This document shows, one piece after another, positions 25,656 to 34,599 of a stretch of DNA of 64,000 bases. The stretch is from Gallaecimonas kandeliae (GTDB taxonomy: Bacteria; Pseudomonadota; Gammaproteobacteria; Enterobacterales; Gallaecimonadaceae): NCBI RefSeq assembly GCF_030450055.1, contig NZ_CP118480.1, positions 1,825,415-1,889,414 on the forward strand. Reading direction: 5' to 3'. Position numbers and translations under genes: made by a program. The notes below the pieces were generated by a model, which made no database searches, was not told the DNA's origin, and saw only the letters and a program-made list of their open reading frames with translations. Positions within the stretch are counted from its first letter, which is position 1. Every line of letters begins with the position of its first letter.

Positions 25656-25835
25656 TTACTTCATGGTTACGCCGTTAATGACTCTGTCTTCTACCGCCGT
25701 TCGCCAACCGGAAAACCAGTAGCTGCGGGCGTCGAGGTTCTGATAAGGGCAGGCTTCCCTGGGCTTTCCGCCAATCCCGGCTTGGTATCCTCGAGATTGC
25801 GCCCTCTCAAGACGGTCACGTTTTTGTCTTCTCAT
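25656..25835 (-). CDS. rmf: Ribosome modulation factor
   Basis: A 59-residue basic protein (MRRQKRDRLERA, GYQAGIGGK, CPYQ, YWFSGWRTAVEDRV) that is clearly RMF. RMF binds near the 16S rRNA 3' end and helps form 100S ribosome dimers in stationary phase. I prefer the ATG at 25835 because AGAGGA lies 8 bases before it, while the ATG at 25844 overlaps that site. It is convergent with fabA. The 5' leader contains a large hairpin (25863-25900), and an extended -10-like element lies at 25940-25948. That suits growth-phase control. Confidence 0.95.
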   Translation of the reverse strand: MRRQKRDRLERAQSRGYQAGIGGKPREACPYQNLDARSYWFSGWRTAVEDRVINGVTMK

Positions 25836-25862
25836 TACAGACATCCTCTTTCGGCCTACATG

Positions 25863-25900
25863 GATGAAACGGGGCCTAGCCCGGGCCCCGTACTTTCATC
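25863..25900 (-). promoter_or_regulatory. Stable hairpin in the rmf leader
   Basis: GATGAAACGGGGCC pairs with GGCCCCG and TTTCATC, giving 14 bp with one 3-base bulge and a 7-base loop. It ends 27 bases before the rmf ATG, in the presumed 5' UTR. Long stability-conferring or translation-controlling leaders would suit rmf, but the role is inference. Confidence 0.5.
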
Positions 25901-25939
25901 TTTAGAAGAGGAGAAAGAGGCGATCAAATCGGATCGGCA

Positions 25940-25948
25940 AATATAGCA
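25940..25948 (-). promoter_or_regulatory. Possible rmf promoter (extended -10)
   Basis: On the minus strand TGCTATATT fits an extended -10 with no good -35 at 17 bp, a pattern often seen at sigma-S-favoured promoters. It would start the rmf transcript about 95-100 bases before the ATG. Confidence 0.4.
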
Positions 25949-25995
25949 GTTGACAACAGCCAAGCGGTTGAGAATAAGGTTAATTTTCTCTTACA

Positions 25996-26024
25996 AAAAA
26001 GCCGCTTCAAGGGCGGCTTTTTTA
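25996..26024. terminator. Terminator downstream of the DUF3466 gene
   Basis: AAAAAAGCCGC / GCGGCTTTTTT form an 11-bp stem with A/T tracts on both sides, 10 bp past the minus-strand stop codon. Confidence 0.85.
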
Positions 26025-26034
26025 GGGGCTCGGC

Positions 26035-27663
26035 TTAACGGCGGCGCCTCAGGCCTACCAGGCCCAGGAAGCCCAGGCTCAGGAAGCCGAAGCTGCCACC
26101 GCCCTTGCGCTGGTAAGTCGCATCCTGTGCGGCCTCACAAGTGGCGGGGGTATCGTCGGTGGGCACCAGCTTGACGGCCCTGATGACGTATTGCGTCTTG
26201 CCGTCGCTGTCCAGCACCAGGTTGCCGCTGCTGTCACGCAGGGTCGTCAGGGCAGTGGCGGCAATCTCGCCGTTGTCGTTGATACCAGACGCGTTTTCGA
26301 GCACCCAGTCTTCGCGGGCCGCACAGGCATCACCGTTGTAACGCTGGGTCAGCAATGAACCGTCGAACTCCAACATGTCGTTGAGATCCTTGAAAGACTG
26401 GTTGTTGGTGTCATAGACAAAGGCGTGCTGGCGGCGAGTCGCAGAGGGAGGCAACTTTTCCCAATCGGCAGCACCTACCACCAGGCCACTGCTGTTGATG
26501 GCATTGGCTCTAGAGCGGGCATTGTCATAGAAGGTGCCGGGATAGCTGATGCTGTCGTTATTGGTGTCATAGACAAAGAATTTGTACGGGTGATAACTAC
26601 CTACAGAATAGGTGTAACCAACTGCCAAACCGGCATCGTTAATGCCAGTGGCATCAGAACCGACGATACTGCTGTCAGTGGCAGTAAGGGCCTTGAGGGC
26701 CTTGCCTTGGTTAACGTCGAACAGGGTAGCAACGCTTCGCAAGGTGTTGCCATCGCGGTAGATGGAGTTACCGACGGCCAGACCGCTGGCATTGACTGCA
26801 TTGGCAACTGAGTAGATTTTAGCCGGATCCTCGTCACTGTTGGCGGTGGCCAGAGCGCCCAGGGACTTGGGCGCTTGGGGCACGCCATTCACCAATTGCC
26901 AGGCAGTGGCGGTGATCTGATAACTTTCACTAGCTAGGCAGACCTTAATAGGTACAGTCGAATCAGCACTCTGGCAGTTCTCATAGGTCGTTTCAGAGCC
27001 GCTAGACAAAGCGCTAGAACTGGAGCCGACCACCCATTGTCCCGAGGCACCTGATGCCTGGGAGCTACCGCCAAAGTGCTCGTCTGCCGTCAGTACCGTT
27101 TCACCGTTGCGGGTCGTCTCGGGAAAGGTATAGAGAGGCAGCAATGGCTGGGCGCTGCTGTCGTTACCGATAAAACCCCGCAGGCTAAAGTCCCGTGGGT
27201 AGGCGGTAATTTCCGTCCCGGTGCTGTTGGTGTAGGTGACAGGGGAGAGCCAGGGCGCGCTGGAAGAACCAAAAGCCTGGCCATCAAGGCTGCCTGTCAC
27301 ATAGCTGTCGACGGTCAAATCATTGCCATCACCGCCCAGGCCAGGCACCAGGGTCAGGCTAGGTTGGCTGGTAAAGGCATTGCTGCTGCTGAAGTGGCTC
27401 AAGCCAAGATCCGTTACCAAGGCTGAGACGGTATCGCTGTCATAGAGCCCCAGCAGGTCGGAATAGATGCTATTGGTCGTGTCGGTTAACTGAACCCGAG
27501 AGGAGACAGCTCCTAGCACGGTGCCATCCGCGGCGATGGCGGATGCCGTGGTTTGATATTTACCGACGGGCTGGTCCAGGATCTCCAGGCGGTAGCTGGT
27601 GGCAGCATGGGTCTGACTGGTGGCCAGGGCGACAAGGGAGAGGGAGAAGAGGTGTTTTTTCAT
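26035..27663 (-). CDS. DUF3466-family secreted protein with GlyGly-CTERM-like tail
   Basis: A 542-residue exported protein. The signal peptide MKKHLFSLSLVALATSQTHA ends in an Ala-x-Ala-like site. The body has repeated motifs of the form A.GINDAGLAVG and AINSSGLVVGAA, as in DUF3466 (HAF-like repeats), so it may fold as a propeller. The C terminus is GGGSFGFLSLGFLGLVGL followed by four Arg: a glycine-rich stretch, one hydrophobic helix and a basic tail, i.e. a GlyGly-CTERM sorting signal processed by rhombosortase. The ATG at 27663 is chosen over 27684 to give a proper signal peptide. Its position next to uup is shared with related marine gammaproteobacteria. Molecular function unknown. Confidence 0.85.
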   Translation of the reverse strand: MKKHLFSLSLVALATSQTHAATSYRLEILDQPVGKYQTTASAIAADGTVLGAVSSRVQLTDTTNSIYSDLLGLYDSDTVSALVTDLGLSHFSSSNAFTSQPSLTLVPGLGGDGNDLTVDSYVTGSLDGQAFGSSSAPWLSPVTYTNSTGTEITAYPRDFSLRGFIGNDSSAQPLLPLYTFPETTRNGETVLTADEHFGGSSQASGASGQWVVGSSSSALSSGSETTYENCQSADSTVPIKVCLASESYQITATAWQLVNGVPQAPKSLGALATANSDEDPAKIYSVANAVNASGLAVGNSIYRDGNTLRSVATLFDVNQGKALKALTATDSSIVGSDATGINDAGLAVGYTYSVGSYHPYKFFVYDTNNDSISYPGTFYDNARSRANAINSSGLVVGAADWEKLPPSATRRQHAFVYDTNNQSFKDLNDMLEFDGSLLTQRYNGDACAAREDWVLENASGINDNGEIAATALTTLRDSSGNLVLDSDGKTQYVIRAVKLVPTDDTPATCEAAQDATYQRKGGGSFGFLSLGFLGLVGLRRRR

Positions 27664-27687
27664 GAAATCCAAATTCCTGCACACAGC

Positions 27688-29598
27688 TTATTGTTGGGCG
27701 TCCAATGCTTCCCACCGGGCAAAGGCCTCTTCCAGGGCCTGCTCCAGTTCGGCCAGCTTGTCCAGCACCGGCTGGGTCTCGCTGACAGGGCGTGTAAAAA
27801 AGTCCGCCTCGTTGATTTTTTCCTGCACTTCGACCATGGCCTGCTCAAGTTGTTCAATAAGTCCTGGCAGGCTTTCCAATTCGCGCTTGTCCTTGTAGGA
27901 CAACTTGGCCGCCTTGGGCGCGGCCGTTTTGGGTTTATCGGTCGTCTTGGCGACTGCCTGCTCAGGCTTATCGGCCGGTTTCAAGGTCGGAGCGGCCTGG
28001 CGGGTCCTGGCCACAGCGGCATCGCTGTAGCCGCCGGCATGGAGCACCAGCCTGCCCTCCCCTTCGAACCAGAGCACGGAGGTGACGCTGGCATCGATAA
28101 AGGCGCGGTCGTGGGATACCAGCAGCAGGGTCCCCTGGTACTCGGCCAGCATTTCCTCAAGCAATTCAAGGGTCTCAATATCCAGATCGTTGGTCGGCTC
28201 GTCAAGGATAAGGAGGTTGGATGGCTTGGCGAACAGCTTGGCCAGCAGCAGGCGATTGCGCTCGCCGCCGGAAAGGGCCTTGACCGGCACCCTGGCCCTG
28301 GCCGGGGTGAAGAGGAAGTCCTGCAGGTAACCCAGCACATGGCGGCTTCGGCTGCCCAGCTGCACTTCCTGCTTGCCGTCAGCCACCTGCTCGGCAGCGG
28401 AAAGCTCCGGGTTCAGTACGGCACGGTGTTGGTCGAAATAGGCCACTTCCAGATTGGTGCCCTGGCGTACCTTGCCACTGTCGGGGGCGAGATCGCCCAT
28501 CAGCAGCTTGATAAGGGTGGTCTTGCCACAGCCGTTGGGCCCCACCAGGGCCAGGCGATCGCCGCGCTGCACCACCAGATCCAGGTGTGATGCTATGGGC
28601 TTGCCTTCATAGCTGTAGCTCATGTCCTGGACGTCGAACACCAGCTTGCCTGAGCGGTCTGCTTCTTCCACCTGGCCACGGGCCTTGCCGATGACGTTGC
28701 GGCGCTCGGCATGGGTCTCGCGTAGGGCCTTGAGGGCCCTGACCCGGCCTTCGTTGCGGGTGCGGCGCGCCTTGACGCCCTGGCGGATCCAGGTCTCTTC
28801 CTGGGCCAGTTTCTTGTCGAAGAGGGCGTTCTGCTCGGCTTCGACGCGCAGATCCTCGGCCTTGGCGTCCAAGTAAGCGTCGTAGCCCAGCTCGTAGCGG
28901 GTCAGCTGGCCACGGTCGAGATCAAGGATGCCGGTAGCGACCTGGCGGATGAACTGGCGATCGTGGCTGATGAAGAGGATGGCGCCGGAGAAGCTCTTAC
29001 AGAACTGTTCCAGCCACTGGATGGAATCGATATCCAGGTGGTTGGTGGGCTCGTCCAGCAGCAATATCTTGGGGTCGCCGGCCAGGGCCTGGGCCAGGGC
29101 CACCCGGCGCAGCCAGCCCCCGGACAGGGCATTGAGCTTTTCGTCACCGGTCAGGCCTGCCAGGTTCAGGGCCCTTTGCACTTGGGTTTCCAGCTGCCAG
29201 CCGTTGCAGGCGTCGAGCTGGCTTTGCAGCGTCGCCAGGCGCTTGAGCAACTTCTCGTCACTGTCATGGGCGAGGGCGGCGCTGACCTCGTGGTACTCGA
29301 TGACCAGTTGCCCGACTTCGGCCAGGCCCTGGGCCACGAAGGCGTAGCTGGTCATGTCGTCGCGTGGGGGCGGATCTTGGGAGAGCCTGGCCACCCTGGC
29401 ATCCAGGTGGAACTGCACGGCGCCGTCATCCAGGGTCATGTCGCCGCTGATCACCTTCATCAGGGTCGACTTGCCGGTGCCGTTGCGGCCGACCAGGCAG
29501 AGGCGCTCCCCTTCCTGGAGGCTGAAGCCGGCGTGGTCCAGCAGCGGCGCGTCGGAGAAGGACAGGTAGGCGTTACTCAGGGTCAGGACTGCTGCCAT
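27688..29598 (-). CDS. uup: ABC-F ATPase Uup
   Basis: A 636-residue cytosolic protein with two ABC domains. First domain: Walker [10 protein letters not shown], signature [15 protein letters not shown], Walker [13 protein letters not shown]. Second domain: Walker [10 protein letters not shown], signature [14 protein letters not shown], Walker [14 protein letters not shown] linker joins them. The C-terminal lysine-rich region and coiled coil (about 555-636) are the DNA/ribosome-binding tail typical of Uup. Uup affects precise transposon excision and ribosome-associated functions. The gene overlaps the 3' end of the glutaredoxin-like gene by 16 bp, giving an rlmKL-grx-uup operon. Confidence 0.95.
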   Translation of the reverse strand: MAAVLTLSNAYLSFSDAPLLDHAGFSLQEGERLCLVGRNGTGKSTLMKVISGDMTLDDGAVQFHLDARVARLSQDPPPRDDMTSYAFVAQGLAEVGQLVIEYHEVSAALAHDSDEKLLKRLATLQSQLDACNGWQLETQVQRALNLAGLTGDEKLNALSGGWLRRVALAQALAGDPKILLLDEPTNHLDIDSIQWLEQFCKSFSGAILFISHDRQFIRQVATGILDLDRGQLTRYELGYDAYLDAKAEDLRVEAEQNALFDKKLAQEETWIRQGVKARRTRNEGRVRALKALRETHAERRNVIGKARGQVEEADRSGKLVFDVQDMSYSYEGKPIASHLDLVVQRGDRLALVGPNGCGKTTLIKLLMGDLAPDSGKVRQGTNLEVAYFDQHRAVLNPELSAAEQVADGKQEVQLGSRSRHVLGYLQDFLFTPARARVPVKALSGGERNRLLLAKLFAKPSNLLILDEPTNDLDIETLELLEEMLAEYQGTLLLVSHDRAFIDASVTSVLWFEGEGRLVLHAGGYSDAAVARTRQAAPTLKPADKPEQAVAKTTDKPKTAAPKAAKLSYKDKRELESLPGLIEQLEQAMVEVQEKINEADFFTRPVSETQPVLDKLAELEQALEEAFARWEALDAQQ

Positions 29599-29810
29599 AG
29601 AAATGCTTTCAATTGTTCCGAGTCAAAGGGCCAGCCAAGTTCCTGGCCGCCATCACGTTTAAGGACGGGGATCCGCTCCCCGTAGGCCGCCACCAGGGAC
29701 GGCTCGTCAAGAATATCCACCACAGCGGCACTGACCCCAAGGCCGGCGAGCAGTACCTGGGCTTCTTCGCACAGGTGGCAGCCGGCCGTGGAGTAGAGTG
29801 TCAGGCTCAA
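29583..29810 (-). CDS. Small glutaredoxin-like protein (DUF836 type)
   Basis: A 75-residue thioredoxin-fold protein starting LTLYSTAGCHLC, with a redox CxxC at Cys11/Cys14, and ending in [12 protein letters not shown]. No ATG is available near the domain start. The only sensible start is TTG at 29810, whose bases overlap the rlmKL stop codon (TTGA), so translation probably depends on termination of rlmKL. The 3' end overlaps uup by 16 bp. A role in thiol redox is inferred from fold only. Longer upstream reading is merely the shadow of rlmKL. Confidence 0.8.
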   Translation of the reverse strand: MSLTLYSTAGCHLCEEAQVLLAGLGVSAAVVDILDEPSLVAAYGERIPVLKRDGGQELGWPFDSEQLKAFLWQQS

Positions 29811-31930
29811 GGCTGAAATACCAGCTTGAAGCAGACGTGGATATGGGGATTGCGCTTGTAATCCTCCGGCAGCGTCTTCTTGCTGACGTCCTCGACCTGG
29901 TAACCCAGGGCTTCGACGGTCTCCTTCTCCAGCTTGAAGTGGCGCTTGTTGTTGGAGAACACCACCACGGCCCCCGGCACCAGCAGGTGGCTGATCCGTT
30001 CCAAGAGCTCCACGTGGTCGCGCTGCACGTCGAAGTTGCCTTCCATGCGCTTGGAGTTGGAGAAGGTGGGCGGGTCCACGAACACCAGGTCGAACTTCTC
30101 CTGGGTCCGGTTCAACCAATCCAGGCAGTTGGCCTGCACCAGCTGGTGCTCGCGGCCGGTAAAACCATTGCCGCGCAGGTTGGCCTCGGCCCAGTCCAGG
30201 TAGGTGCGGGACATGTCCACAGAGGTAGTGGACATGGCGCCGCCCTTGGCGGCATGCACTGTCGCTGTGCCGGTATAGCAGAAGAGGTTCAAGAAGCGCT
30301 TGCCCTTGGCCATCTCCCCTACCCACTTGCGGGTCAGGCGGTGGTCCAAGAAGAGGCCGCTGTCCAGGTAATCGAAGAGGTTGACCTTGCAGCGCACCCC
30401 GTATTCTTCCACCCAGAAATACTGCTGGCGGCTCTCCAGCTTTTCGTACTGGTTGCTGCCACTCTGCTTGGCCCGGGTCTTGACGGCGATCTTGTCGGCC
30501 TTGACCCCGGTCACGGCGACGGTGGCGACGATGAGATCCTGCAGGCGCCTGGCCGCTTTCTCAGGCTCTATGGTCTTGGGCGGCGCGTACTCCTGGATGA
30601 CAATCCAGTCGCCGTAGCGATCCACGGCGGCGTTGTACTCGGGCAGATCGGCATCATAGAGGCGATAGGCATCGATACCTTCGCGCTTGGCCCATTTTTC
30701 CAGGGCCTTGATGTTCTTCTTGAGGCGGTTGGCAAAGGCCTCGACGGGGCCTGTCAGCACCGCCTGCTGCACCGTTTCGGTGTCGGGCTTGGCCTCGCCC
30801 TGGCGCTCGTCCAGCTCGTAGCTGGCCAGCACACATTCGATGGCGCCGTTGTTGAGCTGCCATTGGTTGGCCTTGAGCAGCTTGAGCTGGCGCAGGCTTT
30901 CAGGGGCGCCGGTGTAAACTCCCAGGCGCCAACCCATGAAGTTACGGGCTTTGACACCTAGCTCCCTGTAAAGGTAGAGCACCTCTGCCATGTCCCCCAG
31001 GCGCTCGCCATAAGGCGGGTTGCAGAGGATAAGGCCGCGCTGGCCGGGCTTGTCGCCCAGGTCTTTCAAGGCCTGGTGGTTGAAGGTCAAGGCCCGGCCC
31101 ACACCTGCAGCCTTGGCGTTATTGCGGGCCTTCTCGATAACTTTTTTGTCACTGTCAAAGCCGAAGAACTTGGCTTCGATGGGCAGGGCTGCTTCGATGG
31201 CCGCTTTGACTTCCTGGTTCCAGAGCGCGGGATCGTGCTTGGCCCAATTCATGAACGCGAAATCGCGCTTCAGGCCGGGGGCCCGCTTGCCGCGCATCAA
31301 GGCCGCTTCGATAACCAGGGTGCCGGAACCGCACATGGGGTCGACCAGGTATTCCAGGCTCTCGTCCTTGTGCCAGCCAAGCTTGTAGAGGATGGCGGCG
31401 GCCAGGGACTCTTTGAGCGGCGCTTCGCCGGCACTGGCGCGGTAGCCGCGCTGGTGCAGAGGCTTACCGGCCAGGTCCAGGTAGATGGCCAGGCCCTGCT
31501 TGCCAAGGTGGGCATTGACGCGAATGTTAGGCTGCTTGAGGTCTACCTCGGGGCGCTTACCCCGCTCTTCCCGGAAGACGTCCACTATGGCGTCTTTGAT
31601 CTTCATGGCGCCGAACTGGGTGTGCCGTATCTCGTTGTTGGACCCGGTGAAATCAACGGCAAAGCGGCAGGATACGTCGAAATGGGAGGGCCAGAGCACT
31701 TGGGACGCCAGGGCATAGATGTCCTCGGCGTCTTGGGCGGGGCCCTCGATCAGGGGCCAGAGCACCCGGCTGGCCAGGCGGGACCAGAGGCAGATCCGGT
31801 AGGCATTTTCCAGGGTGGCTTCGGCGCGGACACCGCCGCGGCCGGGTTTGGCGGGAATACCCAGGGTGGCCAGCTCGTCCACCAGCAAAGGTTCCATGGC
31901 TGGTGCACAGCTAATAAAGAGTTGAGACAT
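29807..31930 (-). CDS. rlmL: 23S rRNA (guanine) methyltransferase RlmKL
   Basis: A 707-residue fusion of two SAM-dependent methyltransferases. The N-terminal RlmL half has a THUMP region (about 50-160), then motif I DPMCGSGTLVIEAAL and motif IV ILCNPPYGERLG (m2G2445). The C-terminal RlmK half has LNLFCYTGTATVHAAKGGA and LVFVDPPTFSNSKRM (m7G2069). The size matches E. coli RlmKL (702 aa). A TATAAT element lies 29 bp upstream of the start. It heads the rlmKL-grx-uup operon. Confidence 0.96.
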   Translation of the reverse strand: MSQLFISCAPAMEPLLVDELATLGIPAKPGRGGVRAEATLENAYRICLWSRLASRVLWPLIEGPAQDAEDIYALASQVLWPSHFDVSCRFAVDFTGSNNEIRHTQFGAMKIKDAIVDVFREERGKRPEVDLKQPNIRVNAHLGKQGLAIYLDLAGKPLHQRGYRASAGEAPLKESLAAAILYKLGWHKDESLEYLVDPMCGSGTLVIEAALMRGKRAPGLKRDFAFMNWAKHDPALWNQEVKAAIEAALPIEAKFFGFDSDKKVIEKARNNAKAAGVGRALTFNHQALKDLGDKPGQRGLILCNPPYGERLGDMAEVLYLYRELGVKARNFMGWRLGVYTGAPESLRQLKLLKANQWQLNNGAIECVLASYELDERQGEAKPDTETVQQAVLTGPVEAFANRLKKNIKALEKWAKREGIDAYRLYDADLPEYNAAVDRYGDWIVIQEYAPPKTIEPEKAARRLQDLIVATVAVTGVKADKIAVKTRAKQSGSNQYEKLESRQQYFWVEEYGVRCKVNLFDYLDSGLFLDHRLTRKWVGEMAKGKRFLNLFCYTGTATVHAAKGGAMSTTSVDMSRTYLDWAEANLRGNGFTGREHQLVQANCLDWLNRTQEKFDLVFVDPPTFSNSKRMEGNFDVQRDHVELLERISHLLVPGAVVVFSNNKRHFKLEKETVEALGYQVEDVSKKTLPEDYKRNPHIHVCFKLVFQP

Positions 31931-31958
31931 GAGAAGATCCTGACCGGGTTAGCCCGCG

Positions 31959-31964
31959 ATTATA
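31959..31964 (-). promoter_or_regulatory. -10 element upstream of rlmKL
   Basis: The minus strand reads TATAAT 29 bp before the ATG; the -35 region is poor (TGAGGT at 17 bp spacing). Confidence 0.45.
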
Positions 31965-32175
31965 GCGCCTTGGGCCCCCATACCTCAAAGGCTGCGGTGA
32001 CGCCGGTATAGGTTCCACAGCAGCTGGTGGAACTGGCTGCTCTGGCGGGGCCGATAGCCGCCTCAGAGCTTGTCCCAGAAAAGCCGGGGGCGCCTGGACC
32101 AGCATCCTGACGCCCCCGATACGCAGATTATCGGGCCCTCAGTTTATAGGCCCGAGTAGCACCGCACCCCTTAAC

Positions 32176-33849
32176 CTAGCCCAGGTCCTGGGCCGGCTCT
32201 TGGTTGAGGTTCTGGGGAAGGCGTCGCTTGCTGACCCGTTGCTCTGCCAGCAGGAGGCGAAGCTGACCGAGCACCTGATCAGGGAGCTGGCTGCGGTTTT
32301 CTTCCGCCATCAGGTTGATAAGCTCCAAGGGATCGCTGTCCAGGTTGTAGCACTCGAACTGCTCGGGTACCCCTGTGGGCACCGGCAAACCATCGGCGTT
32401 GCCCGGGCCTTCGCTGAAGCGGGGGTTGTCGAAATAGCGAGAGAACTTCCAGCGCCCGCCCGGGATCTCGGTGGTAATGATGGTCTCCAAGTGCTTGGGC
32501 TCGGTGACGGGCCTGTAGGGCTTGCCGCTGTGAGCCCCTCTCATGTCGGCCCCCGTTTCCACCGTGTCGTCGGACATGAAATAGAGGGTTCGGGGCTGGC
32601 CGTCATCGGCGTCCCTGAGCCAGGGGGAAAGATCCTGGCCCACCAGGGGCGCGGCTTCGGTGTAACGAGCCTTGAAGGTCTCGGCCAACGCTTGTTGTTC
32701 CCTGGTGCCGGCACCGGCCAGGCCCAGCAGGGTCGGCAGCAGGTCCAGGTGGCTGGTCAGGCCCTGGTGCTCCCCAGGTTTGAGCCCCGCCGGGTAGGAC
32801 AGGTAAAAGGGCACGTGCAGGGTCTCTTCGTAGGCGTTGTACCATTTTTGATGCAGGCCGCCGTGGGCGCCCAGCATCTCCCCGTGGTCCGAGGTGAAGA
32901 CCACTATGGTGTCCTCGAAGAAGCTGCACTGCTGAAGCTTCTGGTAGACCCTGTCGATATGGCTGTCCACCTCGGCCATCAGCCAGTAGTAGAACTGGCG
33001 GTAGCGGGCGATGTCCGGCTGTGGCAGGTAAAAGAGCGGATACTGGCTGGCGTAGTCGGCCTGGCAACTGGGTTTGCTGCTGAGGTCTTCGCCGGCCGTG
33101 GGGGCTGGGTCGACTTGGGGCAAGTCCCCTTCCCTGAGCTGCTCCCGGAATTCATCGAACCAGTCAACGTCGAAAAAGACGATGTCGTGGGGGTTGACGA
33201 AACTGGAGACCAGCACGAAGGGCCGCTCATCCCCCGCCCTGGCTTTCGCTTCCAGCTCATCCAGGGTGCGGCAGACCTGGTCGGCAAAGCCAGGGTCCCT
33301 GTTGGTGCCGTCGTTGGCCTCGAGGGCGCCGTGGGGCTCTGGGCCTATCCAGCCGTCCCAGCCATAGGGCTTGAGCCGGTTGGCCGCCTGGTAGTTGCGC
33401 ATCTTGCTGGGAATGGGATTGCCCTCGGTGTCCGTGGTCAACAAGGCGGTGCGGGTACCCGGCACCAGCAGATCTTCGTCCGAGAGGTGCCACTTTCCCC
33501 TGTAGTAGGTCTGGTAGCCCAGGGCCTGGAACCAATGGCCCATGGTGGGCAGGCTGGCGGCGTCCAGCCAGAACATGGCCGGGTCAAAGGAGGACTTGCC
33601 CATGCCCGGGGTCTGGCTGACCCCATGGAGGGAGGGATACTGGCCGGTGAAGAGGGTCGCCCGGGCCGGCGAACAGGCGGTGGCACCCGTGTAGTGGTTT
33701 TGGCAGCGGATACTGTTGCGCGCTATGGCTTCCCGGCCAGGGCAATGCTGGAGGCGCCAGGCCTTGGCTTCGGCGTTTTCGTAAGGGGGCGGGAAGCGTT
33801 CCTCGTCGGTCATGATGACGAGGATATTGGGGCGTTTGGACGGATTCAT
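32176..33849 (-). CDS. Sulfatase-family hydrolase
   Basis: A 557-residue protein of the alkaline phosphatase/sulfatase superfamily. The formylglycine motif C-x-P-x-R is present as Cys59-Ser-Pro-Ala-Arg (ATACSPARATLFTGQ). Metal-site elements are near the N terminus (ILVIMTDEE) and in VVFTSDHGEMLGAHG. There is no signal peptide, so it appears cytoplasmic, unlike most polysaccharide sulfatases. No maturase gene is nearby. It lies between rlmKL and zapC, a position not occupied by a sulfatase in E. coli, and so looks like an accessory insertion. Substrate unknown: a sulfate ester or possibly a phosphonate ester. Confidence 0.87.
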   Translation of the reverse strand: MNPSKRPNILVIMTDEERFPPPYENAEAKAWRLQHCPGREAIARNSIRCQNHYTGATACSPARATLFTGQYPSLHGVSQTPGMGKSSFDPAMFWLDAASLPTMGHWFQALGYQTYYRGKWHLSDEDLLVPGTRTALLTTDTEGNPIPSKMRNYQAANRLKPYGWDGWIGPEPHGALEANDGTNRDPGFADQVCRTLDELEAKARAGDERPFVLVSSFVNPHDIVFFDVDWFDEFREQLREGDLPQVDPAPTAGEDLSSKPSCQADYASQYPLFYLPQPDIARYRQFYYWLMAEVDSHIDRVYQKLQQCSFFEDTIVVFTSDHGEMLGAHGGLHQKWYNAYEETLHVPFYLSYPAGLKPGEHQGLTSHLDLLPTLLGLAGAGTREQQALAETFKARYTEAAPLVGQDLSPWLRDADDGQPRTLYFMSDDTVETGADMRGAHSGKPYRPVTEPKHLETIITTEIPGGRWKFSRYFDNPRFSEGPGNADGLPVPTGVPEQFECYNLDSDPLELINLMAEENRSQLPDQVLGQLRLLLAEQRVSKRRLPQNLNQEPAQDLG

Positions 33850-33959
33850 GCCGTTGTCCTCCTGACAGGGGTTCCATTGAGGCCAGAATGGCCTTTTGCT
33901 GGCAGGAGGTGGTTCCTGCCACCGCTTAGCCTAGCAGCGGCAGGAAAGGCTTGCCGGGA

Positions 33960-34508
33960 TCAGCCGACTTGGCGAAGGCTGGTGCCCTGCCCTTGCCATT
34001 GAGACGGCCAGAGGCGGTTGTTCATCACCTTGACCACCTGGAAAGGCTCCAGGCATTGGCTGTCGGACAGGGCCAGGGACGCGTCCAACAACATGCAGAG
34101 TGTGGAGGACTCGAAGGACTCCAGCGCCAGGCACTGGCCTCGGCCAAAGGCGCTTTGCAGGCTCAGCAGCGCCGGGCAAGCGCCGAGTTGCTGGGCCTGG
34201 GGGTTTTCGGCGAAGAACCAGCTCTTGGGCATGGAGGGTTTGGCGAAGCGGCGTATGGCACAGGCGTTGAGCGCTATCTGCACCATCTGGGCGTCGGACC
34301 AGGCCTGTGCACCGGCCAACACTTCCAGCACCGCCTCGTAATAGCGGGCGTCATCCACATCGAAGGCACCGCCAGAGCGGGCATCGGGAATAAGCCACTT
34401 GGAACCGTAGGGCGTCACGAACAGCCAGTCACCACCCAGCGCGATGCTGAGGCGGTCCTGTGCTGGGTCGTATTGCCAGGCCCAGTTGTGGGCCGGTTCC
34501 AGAATCAT
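33960..34508 (-). CDS. zapC: Cell division protein ZapC
   Basis: A 182-residue cytosolic protein with the ZapC pattern: NWAWQYDPAQDRL near the N terminus, PDARSGGAFDVDDARYYE, then ALNACAIRRFAKPSMPKSWFF. ZapC binds FtsZ and promotes protofilament bundling at the division ring. The start is placed at the second ATG (34508), which has a better distance to AGGGAG. A TATAAT -10 lies about 30 bp upstream. It lies next to pyrD, as in E. coli. Confidence 0.9.
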   Translation of the reverse strand: MILEPAHNWAWQYDPAQDRLSIALGGDWLFVTPYGSKWLIPDARSGGAFDVDDARYYEAVLEVLAGAQAWSDAQMVQIALNACAIRRFAKPSMPKSWFFAENPQAQQLGACPALLSLQSAFGRGQCLALESFESSTLCMLLDASLALSDSQCLEPFQVVKVMNNRLWPSQWQGQGTSLRQVG

Positions 34509-34537
34509 GTGCATAACTCCCTTTGAGGTTGCTAAAA

Positions 34538-34543
34538 ATTATA
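34538..34543 (-). promoter_or_regulatory. -10 element of the zapC promoter
   Basis: The minus strand reads TGTATAAT 30 bp before the zapC start, with an AT-rich upstream stretch but no strong -35. Confidence 0.45.
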
Positions 34544-34599
34544 CAGCATGATCCTGAAATTTAAAGATTTTTTCTACAATCTTCGCGATCGCGGCGCGA

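Noticed and set aside
29811-30326. Long N-terminal extension of the glutaredoxin-like gene
   Set aside because: It is Gly/Arg/Gln-rich reading of rlmKL in another frame; the real domain starts after the TTG at 29810.
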